Assembly (NCBI GenBank): GCA_963928645.1
Contig: CAWVGT010000219.1
Location: 1-17,317 of the forward strand
Length of the DNA stretch: 17,317 bases
Direction of reading: 5' to 3'
DNA from: Fimadaptatus sp963928645
Lineage (GTDB): Bacteria > Bacillota > Clostridia > Christensenellales > Aristaeellaceae
Positions 1 through 7,166 of this stretch are shown here, piece after piece. Both the position numbers and the translations under genes were made by a program. Each line of letters starts with the position of its first letter. The first letter of the stretch is position 1. The notes below the pieces were generated by a model that did not search any database, was not told where the DNA came from, and saw only the letters and a program-made list of their open reading frames with translations.

Positions 1-2
1 AA

Positions 3-84
3 TGCGGGCGAAGAGACTTGAACTCATACGCCACTCTGGCACTAGATCCTAAGTCTAGCGCGTCTGCCATTCCGCCACGCCCGC
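3..84 (-). tRNA. tRNA-Leu (anticodon TAG)
   Basis: The minus strand folds as a complete class II tRNA. The 7-bp acceptor stem pairs GCGGGCG (84-78) with CGCCCGC (10-4), and the discriminator A is at 3. The anticodon stem CTAGA/TCTAG encloses the loop CTTAGGA, giving anticodon TAG, which reads CTA leucine codons. A long variable arm and a TTCAAGT T-loop are visible. No CCA is encoded after the discriminator. It lies 17 nt downstream of tRNA-Lys and is probably cotranscribed with it. Confidence 0.97.
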
Positions 85-101
85 AAACAATAACCCACTG
101 A

Positions 102-174
102 TGACCCATCGGAGATTCGAACTCCGGACACCTTGATTAAAAGTCAAGTGCTCTACCACCTGAGCTAATGGGTC
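102..174 (-). tRNA. tRNA-Lys (anticodon TTT)
   Basis: A 73-nt class I tRNA on the minus strand. The acceptor stem pairs GACCCAT (174-168) with ATGGGTC, with discriminator A at 102. The anticodon stem CTTGA/TCAAG encloses CTTTTAA, anticodon TTT. The D-arm TAGCTCAG and the T-arm GTTCGAATC are standard. No CCA is encoded. It is the first gene of the small tRNA operon, starting about 29 nt after the predicted transcription start. Confidence 0.98.
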
Positions 175-208
175 ATGCTTCCGGGTGGCACTCACGGCGA
201 CGAGAGAT

Positions 209-237
209 AGTATACACCTTTTCGGCGCGCTTGTCAA
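209..237 (-). promoter_or_regulatory. Sigma-70 promoter of the tRNA-Lys/tRNA-Leu operon
   Basis: On the minus strand a perfect -35 box TTGACA (237-232) is followed by a 17-nt spacer and the -10 box TATACT (214-209). The predicted start is near 203, giving a short leader before tRNA-Lys at 174. Quality and position make this the strongest promoter match in the window, as expected for stable RNA genes. Confidence 0.9.
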
Positions 238-496
238 TACCCGGATCCGACTAAATTTAGATTTTTTTGACAGCGCATGCCATCGCGCACCGGCACGCCC
301 GCGATGCGCACAGCTACGCCGGCGCACCGCCCGGCTGCAGTGCGCCTCCCACGAGCCGAGCCGCGCTGGCGCATGCAGAACCGGCCCCGATCGGCCGGCG
401 CATGCGCCGCGCAAGCCCGCCGCCGCGCTCCGGTCGGCTGCGCGGGCAAGGACGGCGGCCGCGCCCGGCTTCCGTGGGCGCGACCGGGCGCCGGCG
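238..496. other. Intergenic stretch between the tRNA promoter and nagA
   Basis: This stretch is very GC-rich and I find no supportable gene; reading frames across it are open only because of the composition. It contains an inverted repeat CGCGCCC (460-466) / GGGCGCG (476-482) downstream of the nagA stop, which could form an RNA hairpin at the end of the nagBA transcript. No T-run follows, so it is not called a terminator. Confidence 0.5.
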
Positions 497-1678
497 TCAC
501 GCCACCTGCTCGCCCCCGAGCAGCACCCGCCTGACGCGCACATCCCCGTCAAACAGCACTATGTCGGCGCGTCGCCCCGCCGCAAGCGCGCCCCGGTCGT
601 TCAGCCCCAGATACCGCGCCGGCGTCGCCGTCATCATCTTGACCGCGTCGACCACGCTCGCGCCGCCCAGCTTCATCATAGTGCGCACCAGCCTGTCCGC
701 CGTGGCTACGCTGCCCGCGAACGCGCTCCGATCCGGCAGCTTGGCCACGCCGTCCTCTATCACGATCATCGAATCGCAGGTCTGCGAGTATATCTCGCCC
801 GTGATGCCCTGCTGCCCCGCCGCGCTTATTCCGTCGGTCACGAGCATTATGCGCTCCGGGCCCTTTATCCGGTACGCCAGCTGCAACAGGCTCGCCGGCA
901 GGTGACAGCCATCGGCTATCAGCTCAACCGTCATGCCGTCCAGCAGGTACGCCGCCTCGACTATGCCCGCGTGCCGGAACGCGTCTATCCGCCTGACCGT
1001 AGACATGCACGAGTACAGGTGCGTCACGCAATCGTACCCCGCGTCGTACGCCGGCAGCACCTGCTCAAGCAGCGCGTCCGAATGCCCTATCGACATGCGC
1101 ACGCCGCGCGCGCACAGGTAGCGCGCCATATCCAGCGCGCCCGGCAGCTCCGGCGCGGCCGACCAGCGCCGTATGCAGTCGTAGCGCTCGGCTATCGCGC
1201 GGTATTCCGCCGGATCGGGGTCGCGTATGAACCGGGGCGACTGCGCGCCGCGCTGGGACATCGCAAAGTACGGCCCCTCGATATGTATGCCGGCTATCTG
1301 CGGCGTGTCGGCGCGCGCCGCATCTATCGCGTCCATCGCGCGCACGAACGCCGCGCCATCCGCCGTGGACACGGTGGCCATCAGCGACGTGGTGCCGTGC
1401 TCCAGGTGCGCGCGGCATGCCCGGCGCACCGAATCCGCGTCGCCGCACATGAAGTCGAACCCGCCCCCGCCGTGCACGTGCGCGTCTATGAAGCCCGGCG
1501 CGGCGTATAGCCCCCCGGCGTCGAGCACGCGCAGTTCGCCACCTATCGACGCCGCGGCCCCGGCCTCCCCGGCGTCGAACACCCGCTCTATCACGCCGTC
1601 GCGTATCAGCAGCGCGCCGTCCTCTATCACGCGCGTCTGCGTGACCACGCGGCAGTTGCGTATCATAAGCGCGCTCAT
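497..1678 (-). CDS. nagA: N-acetylglucosamine-6-phosphate deacetylase (NagA)
   Basis: A 393-residue cytoplasmic amidohydrolase that removes the acetyl group from GlcNAc-6-phosphate to give glucosamine-6-phosphate, the substrate of NagB. The TIM-barrel metal and catalytic motifs appear in order: GFIDAHVHGG (HxH), IHIEGPYF (metal Glu), SIGHSDA, THLYSCM (usually THLYNAM), ADGCHLP and LVTDGISAAG, which holds the catalytic Asp. The C-terminal motif ATPARYLGL..RGALAAGRRADIV is typical of the family. The frame stays open upstream into nagB, but the start at 1678 is chosen because its ATG forms a 4-nt ATGA overlap with the nagB stop, GGAG lies 5 nt upstream (1687-1684), and the protein then has normal family length. 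It is translationally coupled to nagB. Family assignment is firm; the exact N-acetylhexosamine-6-phosphate isomer used is inferred. Confidence 0.93.
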   Translation of the reverse strand: MSALMIRNCRVVTQTRVIEDGALLIRDGVIERVFDAGEAGAAASIGGELRVLDAGGLYAAPGFIDAHVHGGGGFDFMCGDADSVRRACRAHLEHGTTSLMATVSTADGAAFVRAMDAIDAARADTPQIAGIHIEGPYFAMSQRGAQSPRFIRDPDPAEYRAIAERYDCIRRWSAAPELPGALDMARYLCARGVRMSIGHSDALLEQVLPAYDAGYDCVTHLYSCMSTVRRIDAFRHAGIVEAAYLLDGMTVELIADGCHLPASLLQLAYRIKGPERIMLVTDGISAAGQQGITGEIYSQTCDSMIVIEDGVAKLPDRSAFAGSVATADRLVRTMMKLGGASVVDAVKMMTATPARYLGLNDRGALAAGRRADIVLFDGDVRVRRVLLGGEQVA

Positions 1679-2436
1679 GGCAGCTCCAACAGCGCAGAGC
1701 TGTCCGCGTCCAGGTACAGCCGCGCATCCCGGCACAGCCTCAGCGCGCTGGCCGGGCACTCGCTGCAAATCGGCCCGAACACCGTCGCGCGCACCGCCGC
1801 CGCCTTGGTCGCCGCCGGCACCACGCAGATCTGCGCCGCGGCCTGCGTCAGCGCCGGCACGGTCAGCGTAATCGCCTCGCGCGGCACATCGTCCAGCGCG
1901 GCAAAGCAGCCGTCGTGCACCTGCTGCATGCGGCACACCTCGTCAAGCTCCACGCGCTTTACCATAAGCGGATCGGCCAGATTGGCCACGTGCGGGTCGT
2001 TGAACGCTATGTGGCCGTTTTCGCCTATGCCCATGAGCACCACATCGGGCGGGTACCGGCGCAGCAGCGCCGCGTAACGCGCGCACTCCGAATCCGCATC
2101 CGACGCGCGCCCGTCGATGTAGTTGACCTCCATGAACGGCGCGCGGGAGAATATGTGCTCGCGCAGGTAATTGCCAAAGCTCTGCGGCGCGCCCGCAGGC
2201 AGGCCCACGTATTCGTCCATGTGAAACGCGCGCACTCGGCTGAAGTCCACGTCCTGCTCCAGCAGCGCCGCCAGCATTTCGTCCTGCGACGGCGCCGCCG
2301 CGAACACCACGTTTATCGCGCTCTTGCGCTCCAGCTGCGCCCGCATTATCCGCGCCGCGTCCTGCGCCGCGGCGCGCCCCATCATGCCGCGCGAGGGATA
2401 GCGCTTAACGACAAAGCTGCACTCGTTGGGTATCAT
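1675..2436 (-). CDS. nagB: Glucosamine-6-phosphate deaminase/isomerase family protein (NagB-like)
   Basis: A 253-residue protein of the NagB/6-phosphogluconolactonase fold, expected to convert glucosamine-6-phosphate to fructose-6-phosphate and ammonia in the cytoplasm. Diagnostic motifs are FHMDEYVGL (catalytic Asp of the MDEY motif), GIGENGHIAFNDP, and VPAATKAAAV near the C terminus for phosphate binding. Compared with E. coli NagB (GVGNDGHIAFNEP), the Asp before GH is Asn and the Glu after FN is Asp, so this is a distinct subfamily; a related hexosamine-phosphate substrate is possible. The start is ATG 2436, 7 nt after AGGAGG (2449-2444); the in-frame GTG at 2442 is too close to that site. 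It is first in the operon, overlapping nagA by 4 nt. Confidence 0.88.
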   Translation of the reverse strand: MIPNECSFVVKRYPSRGMMGRAAAQDAARIMRAQLERKSAINVVFAAAPSQDEMLAALLEQDVDFSRVRAFHMDEYVGLPAGAPQSFGNYLREHIFSRAPFMEVNYIDGRASDADSECARYAALLRRYPPDVVLMGIGENGHIAFNDPHVANLADPLMVKRVELDEVCRMQQVHDGCFAALDDVPREAITLTVPALTQAAAQICVVPAATKAAAVRATVFGPICSECPASALRLCRDARLYLDADSSALLELP

Positions 2437-2498
2437 CCGCACACCTCCTGTGTCGAGGTCGCGCCCGCGCCGGGGCGCGCCACGCCTGATCGATTGGT

Positions 2499-2558
2499 CG
2501 CGCGGACGGCGAGTGCCGCCGCGCGCTTGAAGCGCCTGAAAATACCGATTTGATTATA
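2499..2558 (-). promoter_or_regulatory. nagBA promoter and structured leader
   Basis: On the minus strand a perfect TATAAT (2558-2553) is preceded by TGc, an extended -10 element; the -35 position (TTCCAT) is poor, as is usual for extended -10 promoters. The leader to the nagB ATG is about 110 nt. It contains a palindrome GCGCTTgAAGCGC (2523-2535) near +11 to +23, a candidate operator. It also holds a GC-rich hairpin at 2499-2525 (11-bp stem with one bulge, loop GAGT). Repression by an amino-sugar regulator is inferred from the position only. Confidence 0.65.
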
Positions 2559-2574
2559 GCACTCTGTGCGCTAA

Positions 2575-3485
2575 AATGGAAGCGTTTTTCGGTGCGCAGC
2601 TGGTGCGTGGCTTGTCGGAGCGCAGTTGGGCTGTGGGTGGTTTATTGGGGTGCTACCTGGCGGTACGCGGTTCTCTGCGCACAGCTTATCTGTGTACGGC
2701 TGAGTCGTGCGCAGGCTTTTCAGCGTGTCGCCGGGGGACGCGCTGCTTGCGGGTGTTCGATTGTGGGCTTGCGGCTTATCGGTGTACAGTAGGTATCACA
2801 CAGCTTATCAGTGCGCAGCCGGGCGGCGTGCGGTTTAACGTCGCGCAGCTGAAATATCCAGTTTAGCTGTACGAAGTTGGGCGGTGTGCGGCTTATTGGC
2901 GCGCTGCAGGCGGCGCTCAGCTTATAGGCACGCAGCTGGACGGCGTGCGGCTTATTGGTATGCTGCCGAGCGGCGCTCAGCTTATAGACACGCAGCTAGG
3001 CGGCGTGCGGCTTATTGGCGCGCTGCCGGGTTACGCTCAGCTTATCGGCACGCAGCTGGGCGGCGTGCTGCTTATTGGTGCGCTGCCGGGCTACGCTCAG
3101 CTTATCGGCACGCAGCTGGGCGGCGTGCGGCTTATTGGCGCGCTGCCGGGCTACGCTCAGCTGATTGAAGTATTGCTTACCAGCGTGCAACTGATAGTAT
3201 GTAGTTTATCAAAACGCGGCAGGTGATAGTGCGGCTTAGCGTCGCGCAGCCGAAGCGCCCAGTTTATCTGTACGCAGTTGGGCGGCGTGCAGCTTAACAG
3301 CATACAGCTCATTATCGCATTGCTTAGGCATACAGCTGGTGTATGTAGCTCATTGACGCGCAACAGTAAGCAGCGCGGCTTATCGTAGCGCAGCCATGCT
3401 GTGTGCGGCATATAGACGTACAACGGGAGATGTGCAATATCGGTGCGCAGCAAGAACAGTATGCGGCTCACCATCGCGCGCCACA
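2575..3485. repeat. Decayed 15-bp-period tandem array, no convincing gene
   Basis: The whole interval between the nagBA promoter and the thiN terminator can be read as successive, variably decayed copies of a 15-bp unit close to GCGCAGCTTATCGGC; the recognisable core is CAGCTTAT or CGGCTTAT flanked by GCGC and GGC. Spacing is 15 bp or small deviations from it. Read on the plus strand the unit gives Ala-Gln-Leu-Ile-Gly, and neighbouring units give VRLIG, TQLGG and ALPGY, resembling the A-x-L-x-G pattern of pentapeptide-repeat proteins. Reading frames are interrupted by stops (for example the one ending at 2866) and small indels. No ribosome binding site precedes the ATG at 2576. It may be an eroded pentapeptide-repeat gene or a non-coding satellite-like array; I cannot decide. 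Confidence 0.75.
2882..3162. repeat. 60-bp higher-order tandem repeat (about 4.7 copies)
   Basis: Within the 15-bp array lies a block of nearly identical 60-bp units, each made of four 15-bp subunits. Copies begin at 2882 (59 bp, one base missing), 2941, 3001, 3061 and 3121, the last one diverging after about 3162. Units 3001-3060, 3061-3120 and the first part of 3121-3180 differ at only a few positions, so this is the youngest, most recently amplified part. There are no unique spacers between units, so it is not a CRISPR array. All copies keep a length divisible by three, leaving several frames open. Confidence 0.95.
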
Positions 3486-3488
3486 AGT

Positions 3489-3542
3489 CAAAAAAGCGCC
3501 ATGCGGGCGCGGAGCTCCTCGCCCCATCGCCCGCATGACGCT
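3489..3542 (-). terminator. Rho-independent terminator of the lipoprotein-thiN operon
   Basis: On the minus strand a 15-bp stem with a single mismatch (3542-3528 with 3509-3495; core CATGCGGGCG/CGCCCGCATG) is followed directly by six T residues (3495-3490). It starts 34 nt after the thiN stop codon. This is the clearest intrinsic terminator in the window. Confidence 0.93.
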
Positions 3543-3576
3543 GATATATGGCGTTGCCGTGCCGCACGCAAGCCGC

Positions 3577-4212
3577 TCACTGCCAGCCCGCCTCGAGCAC
3601 CAGCAGCGTGCCCTTGCGCACCTCCACGCTGCACTCGTCCTCCAGCGCTACGTTGCTCACGCCCAGCGGCTCGCCGTTGGTCAGCGTATAGTTATTCAGC
3701 GGGTACTTCATGCCCCGCAGCGTCACGCCCTCGGCCACGTCGCTGTACGCCAGCACGGTGATCGTCTGCCCCTTGAGCCCGGTCAGCTTCAGCGCGCCGT
3801 CCTTGACCACGCGCAGCACGCCGCCCCGGTAGCGCAGCTCGCAGCGCCCGCCGTGATTGGCTATGTACACCGCGGCCGTCACGTTGGCCAGCTCGTGATC
3901 CAGCCGGCCGCCGGTCGCGCCCAGCAGCAGGAAGTCGCGATAGCCCTTATCCAGCGCCAGCTTTATCGCGAGCATCGCGTCGGTGTCGTCCTTCTCCACC
4001 GGCGCGCGCAGCACCGGCACGTCCGCCGGCAGCTCGCCCTGGAACGAATCGAAGTCGCCCAGCGCCAGCGCTGGCTTTATGCCGCTGCGCAGCGCGTGCG
4101 CACAGCCGCCGTCGCACGCAATCACATAGTCGTCCGCGCGCAGCCCGTCCAGCTCGCACTCGGGCGCGGCGCAGATTATAGCGCAGCGGCCCTTGGCTGT
4201 GTCATCCGCCAT
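3577..4212 (-). CDS. thiN: Thiamine diphosphokinase (thiamine pyrophosphokinase)
   Basis: A 211-residue cytoplasmic enzyme that transfers pyrophosphate from ATP to thiamine to make thiamine diphosphate. The family motifs are in order: ACDGG near residue 33, GDFDS at 52-56, EKDDTD at 73-78 (Mg/ATP binding) and GATGGRLDH at 98-106. The C-terminal half has the beta-rich thiamine-binding domain, with LRGMKYPLNN and the ending LEAGW typical of bacterial ThiN. The start at 4212 is chosen because GGAGGA (4226-4221) lies 8 nt upstream and MADD.. gives family length; a longer frame to 4317 would overlap the upstream gene. It follows the lipoprotein gene by 16 nt and is followed by a strong terminator. 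Confidence 0.94.
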   Translation of the reverse strand: MADDTAKGRCAIICAAPECELDGLRADDYVIACDGGCAHALRSGIKPALALGDFDSFQGELPADVPVLRAPVEKDDTDAMLAIKLALDKGYRDFLLLGATGGRLDHELANVTAAVYIANHGGRCELRYRGGVLRVVKDGALKLTGLKGQTITVLAYSDVAEGVTLRGMKYPLNNYTLTNGEPLGVSNVALEDECSVEVRKGTLLVLEAGWQ

Positions 4213-4228
4213 AGCACACTTCCTCCAA

Positions 4229-5122
4229 TCAGCCCGCCAGCGTGTAATACGTGTCCTGCGTGAACGACTCGGCAGCGCCCTGCGCGTCGACCGGCTGCGA
4301 GCACTGCTCGTCGGCATACAGCGCGCCGCCCTCGGCCAGTATGAAGTTGATAAAGCCGCTGTCGGTCACGCTATAGCTCAGCTCCACGCTGTCGCTCTGA
4401 CCGGGGTCTATGACCAGGCGCAGCGTGCGCGCGCCATCGGTGGGCACGTACTGTTCAAACGTCGCGCCGTCCGCGTCGTACTCGAACGTCGTCACCTCGC
4501 ACACGCGCTGTTCGTCGCCGCGCAGGTAGTAGAGCCGCTCGCGCTTGAGCTGAAGCGTCTGGGCGTCGTAGGTGTACTCGTCGTATACCGTCTCGCCCGC
4601 TGCCGCGTCGTGGCCGTGCGCCGCCACCACGTCCTGGTCGCACTTGTCGGCGCTGATGCGCGCCGTAACCACGTAGTCGCCGTTTTCAGCCACGCTCAGC
4701 TCCAGCCCGTCGTTGAGCGCCGGATAGGCTATGTACGCGCCCTCGCCTATCGTCAGCTCGGCGCCGGCCTGCGCATACGTGCGCAGCGCGTACAGCGTGT
4801 AGGTCGGCACGCCGTCGGCTATGTTGACGTAGTAGTTGCCGCCCACCAGCATGCCGCTCACGCTCTGGCCGCTTTCTGCCGGGTAGATGAGCAGCATGGT
4901 GTAGCCCGTGTCGCCCCGCTTGTATATAATGTCGTTGTAGTCGCGCACATTGCCCTGCGCATCGTAATACTCAACGTACTCGCGAGTATACGTACCGCTG
5001 CTCAGGCAGGTGCCCAGGCTGTTGCCCTCCAGCAGCGATTCCGCCGTGACCTCGGCCTCGCACAGCGCGCAGCCGCCGAGCAGCAGCGCGCACGCCAGCC
5101 ACGCGCACACAATCTTCTTCAT
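4229..5122 (-). CDS. Predicted secreted lipoprotein of unknown function
   Basis: A 297-residue protein with a short lipoprotein signal: MKK, a hydrophobic stretch and the lipobox L-G-G-C with Cys18 as the probable lipidated residue. The mature part is rich in Tyr, Asp, Thr and Glu and looks like beta-strand repeats (alternating hydrophobic stretches such as YTMLLIY, YYVNIADG and YVVTARIS). It has no catalytic motif I recognise and may resemble LolA-like or other envelope-associated beta-sheet domains, but that is only a guess. GGGAG lies 9 nt upstream of the ATG. It is cotranscribed with thiN (16-nt gap), though no functional link is evident. Confidence 0.85.
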   Translation of the reverse strand: MKKIVCAWLACALLLGGCALCEAEVTAESLLEGNSLGTCLSSGTYTREYVEYYDAQGNVRDYNDIIYKRGDTGYTMLLIYPAESGQSVSGMLVGGNYYVNIADGVPTYTLYALRTYAQAGAELTIGEGAYIAYPALNDGLELSVAENGDYVVTARISADKCDQDVVAAHGHDAAAGETVYDEYTYDAQTLQLKRERLYYLRGDEQRVCEVTTFEYDADGATFEQYVPTDGARTLRLVIDPGQSDSVELSYSVTDSGFINFILAEGGALYADEQCSQPVDAQGAAESFTQDTYYTLAG

Positions 5123-5156
5123 GCACTACTTCTCCCTTACATATGGTGTCTGCCAT

Positions 5157-5165
5157 ATCATATCA
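5157..5165 (-). promoter_or_regulatory. Possible extended -10 promoter for the lipoprotein-thiN operon
   Basis: On the minus strand TGa followed by TATGAT (5162-5157) is an extended -10 element about 35 nt upstream of the lipoprotein ATG. The -35 region 17 nt further up (GCGCTT) does not match, and the site lies just after the upstream terminator. Position is favourable; the sequence evidence is modest. Confidence 0.4.
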
Positions 5166-5177
5166 CCACAATGCGGC

Positions 5178-5209
5178 AAAAGCGCGCCGGATATATCATC
5201 CCGACGCGC
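5178..5209 (-). terminator. Rho-independent terminator after the AarF-type kinase gene
   Basis: On the minus strand GCGCGtCGG (5209-5201) pairs with CCGgCGCGC (5190-5182), with G-T wobbles, around a small AT-rich loop. Four T residues (5181-5178) follow. It lies 32 nt after the kinase stop and just before the lipoprotein promoter, so it separates the two transcription units. Confidence 0.7.
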
Positions 5210-5240
5210 ACTTGACGTTAAATTACAGAAAACCAACGCG

Positions 5241-7166
5241 CTACCTGCGCCGGCGGCGCCAGCGCGCGACGACCAGCGCGACGCATATCGCCGCGGCCAG
5301 CCCGAACGCGCAACCGGACTGCGGCGGCAGAGCCGCCCGCCCCTGCGCCATAATGGCCCCGGCCAGTATCAGCGCGCACGCGACCAGGCCCATGACCAGC
5401 ACAAGCGCCAGATCCATGAGCCCGCGCTGGGCTTCCTCCGAGGCCGACATCTCCAGGTTCAGCTTGGACTGGCCCTTGTTGTTGAGCCGCAGCGTATCGG
5501 CTATAAGCGCCGGCAGATCCAGCGCCTTGCGGCTCGACTGCATCACGGCCAGCGCGATCTTGCCCAGCTCGTTGCGCAGGTTGACGTTGGCAAGCATCGA
5601 ACCCGCCACATGCGCCGCCGTGACCGAGATAATATCCACCTCGGGCGACAGCCGCACCACCACGCCCTCGAGCGTGCTTATGCCGCGCACCAGCATCGTA
5701 ACGCCCGCCGGCATCGCTATCCGGTGCGCCTTGGCCAGATCCATGCCCTCGTTCATTATCTTGGCCATGTCCATGCTGCCCAGGCTGGCGTCGCCGTACT
5801 TGGTCAGCATGTCGTCCAGGTCCTGCTGGAGCCTGAGTTTGTCCACATGGCCCTCGCTCTTGCCCATCGCAAGCAGCACGTTGGCTATGCTCTCCACGTC
5901 GTGCTGCGCGACTGCGCGTATACCCTTGGTAAACAGCGCCTGGTCGCGCGCCGACAGCCTGCCCATCATGCCCATGTCGATAAAGACTATCTGCCCGTCG
6001 CGCACCATCAGGTTGCCCATGTGCGGGTCGGCGTGGAAGAAGCCGTCGTCGGTGATCTGCTTTATGTAGTTGTCGGCGAGCTTGCGCCCTATCTCGCTCA
6101 GGTCGTAGCCGGCGCGCTTAAGGCCCTCCAGGTCGGCCATGGAGTAGCCGTCTATGTACTCCATTACCAGCACATTGCGCGTGGTCAGGTTGCGGTGCAC
6201 GCGCGGGCAGGTCACGTACTTTACGTCCTTGTTGAACCGATAGAACTTCTCGCCGTTGGCCGCCTCGGTCAGGAAGTCCATCTCCTCCTGCGAGGCCACC
6301 CACATCTCGTCCAGCACCACGTTCAAATCGACCGTGTCGCCGGTGCCCAGCTTGAGCAGGCCCGCCGCATGCCGCATCAGCGCTATGTCCTGCTCCATCA
6401 TGTCGTGTATGCCCTCGCGCTGTACCTTGACCACGACGCGCTCGCCGCCTACCAACCGCGCCCGGTGCGCCTGCGCTATCGACGCCGCGCCCAGCGGCTC
6501 GCGCTCGAACTCGCTGAACACCTGCTCAAGCGTCATGCCCAGCGAATTTTCTATCACATGGCGCACCTCGTCGAATTCCATCGGCTGCACGTCATCGCAG
6601 AGCTTCTCGAGCTCGTCGCAGTACGCCTTGGGTATCATGTCGGGCCGCGCCGACATTATCTGGCCCAGCTTTACAAACGTGGGGCCCAGGTCGGTCAGTA
6701 TCAGCCGCAGCTTCTCGGGCGTGAGGCCGCGCACTATGTTGTGCCGGCTGAGCACAGCTATTATCTCGCGCAGCCGCGCGCGCTGGTCGAACGCACGCCC
6801 CTCGGCGTTCGGCTCGGATGCGCCTTTGGACGGCTCGTCGGGCGCAGGCGGCTCAGGCGCCGGCGTTCCGGGCGCGGGCGCGCCTTCGGGCGGCTCGCCG
6901 GACGGCTGTTCGGGCGCCGGCGCATCGGGCGCGGGCGCGCCTTCAGGCGGCTCGCCGGACGGCTGTTCGGGCCGAACCGATGACGCAGGCGGCTCAGGCC
7001 GCGGCCAGGGCTTCAGGCGGCGCCACTTAGAGCGCGGCGCGCGCTGCCCGGACGCCGGCGCGTCGGCTGGCGCGGCGCCGCCAGACAAGTCAAGGCCGGA
7101 CGGCACAGCGCCGTCCGGCCGGCTTTTGGGCAGTTCGGTGTTTGAGTTAATCATCCGCTTCGTCAT
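5241..7166 (-). CDS. AarF/ABC1/UbiB-family atypical protein kinase with Pro-rich N terminus
   Basis: A 641-residue member of the AarF/UbiB family of atypical, kinase-like ATPases associated with membrane lipid or quinone homeostasis. The diagnostic KxGQ motif is in LGPTFVKLGQ (Lys166-Gln169). The Ala-rich loop GAASIAQAH is at 226-234, the ATP-contacting Lys247 is in VVVKV, HADPHMGN is at 378-385 and the DFG-like FIDMG is at 395-399. Two hydrophobic segments at about 583-607 and 618-635 form a C-terminal membrane hairpin ending in basic residues. Residues 1-125 are Pro/Ala/Glu/Gly-rich, and a 19-residue unit (PEQPSGEPPEG...) is repeated at 66-104. The ATG at 7166 overlaps the upstream gene by 20 nt; ATG 7154 (8-nt overlap) is an alternative. 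Neither has a clear ribosome binding site, so translational coupling is likely. The physiological substrate is unknown. Confidence 0.9.
   Translation of the reverse strand: MTKRMINSNTELPKSRPDGAVPSGLDLSGGAAPADAPASGQRAPRSKWRRLKPWPRPEPPASSVRPEQPSGEPPEGAPAPDAPAPEQPSGEPPEGAPAPGTPAPEPPAPDEPSKGASEPNAEGRAFDQRARLREIIAVLSRHNIVRGLTPEKLRLILTDLGPTFVKLGQIMSARPDMIPKAYCDELEKLCDDVQPMEFDEVRHVIENSLGMTLEQVFSEFEREPLGAASIAQAHRARLVGGERVVVKVQREGIHDMMEQDIALMRHAAGLLKLGTGDTVDLNVVLDEMWVASQEEMDFLTEAANGEKFYRFNKDVKYVTCPRVHRNLTTRNVLVMEYIDGYSMADLEGLKRAGYDLSEIGRKLADNYIKQITDDGFFHADPHMGNLMVRDGQIVFIDMGMMGRLSARDQALFTKGIRAVAQHDVESIANVLLAMGKSEGHVDKLRLQQDLDDMLTKYGDASLGSMDMAKIMNEGMDLAKAHRIAMPAGVTMLVRGISTLEGVVVRLSPEVDIISVTAAHVAGSMLANVNLRNELGKIALAVMQSSRKALDLPALIADTLRLNNKGQSKLNLEMSASEEAQRGLMDLALVLVMGLVACALILAGAIMAQGRAALPPQSGCAFGLAAAICVALVVARWRRRRR
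6870..6972 (-). repeat. In-frame 57-bp direct repeat in the kinase N-terminal tail
   Basis: Two near-identical segments (6870-6915 and 6927-6972) lie 57 bp apart inside the kinase gene. They encode two copies of a 19-residue Pro/Glu/Gly-rich unit. The length is a multiple of three, so the reading frame is kept. It marks slippage-driven growth of a low-complexity linker. Confidence 0.85.

Noticed and set aside
238..290. Plus-strand T-run near 264 as a terminator
   Set aside because: No stable GC-rich stem precedes it on the plus strand, and no plus-strand gene ends here.
1679..1936. N-terminal extension of NagA by about 86 residues
   Set aside because: The extension lies in nagB in another frame; the ATGA overlap and GGAG site at 1687-1684 define the internal start and normal length.
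2882..3162. Possible CRISPR array
   Set aside because: The 60-bp units are directly contiguous, with no unique spacers, and are composed of smaller repeats; no cas genes are in the window.
5010..6983. Very long plus-strand open frame opposite the AarF-type kinase
   Set aside because: It is the antisense shadow of a clear kinase gene; His/Arg/Leu-rich composition and lack of motifs are typical of GC-rich mirror frames.
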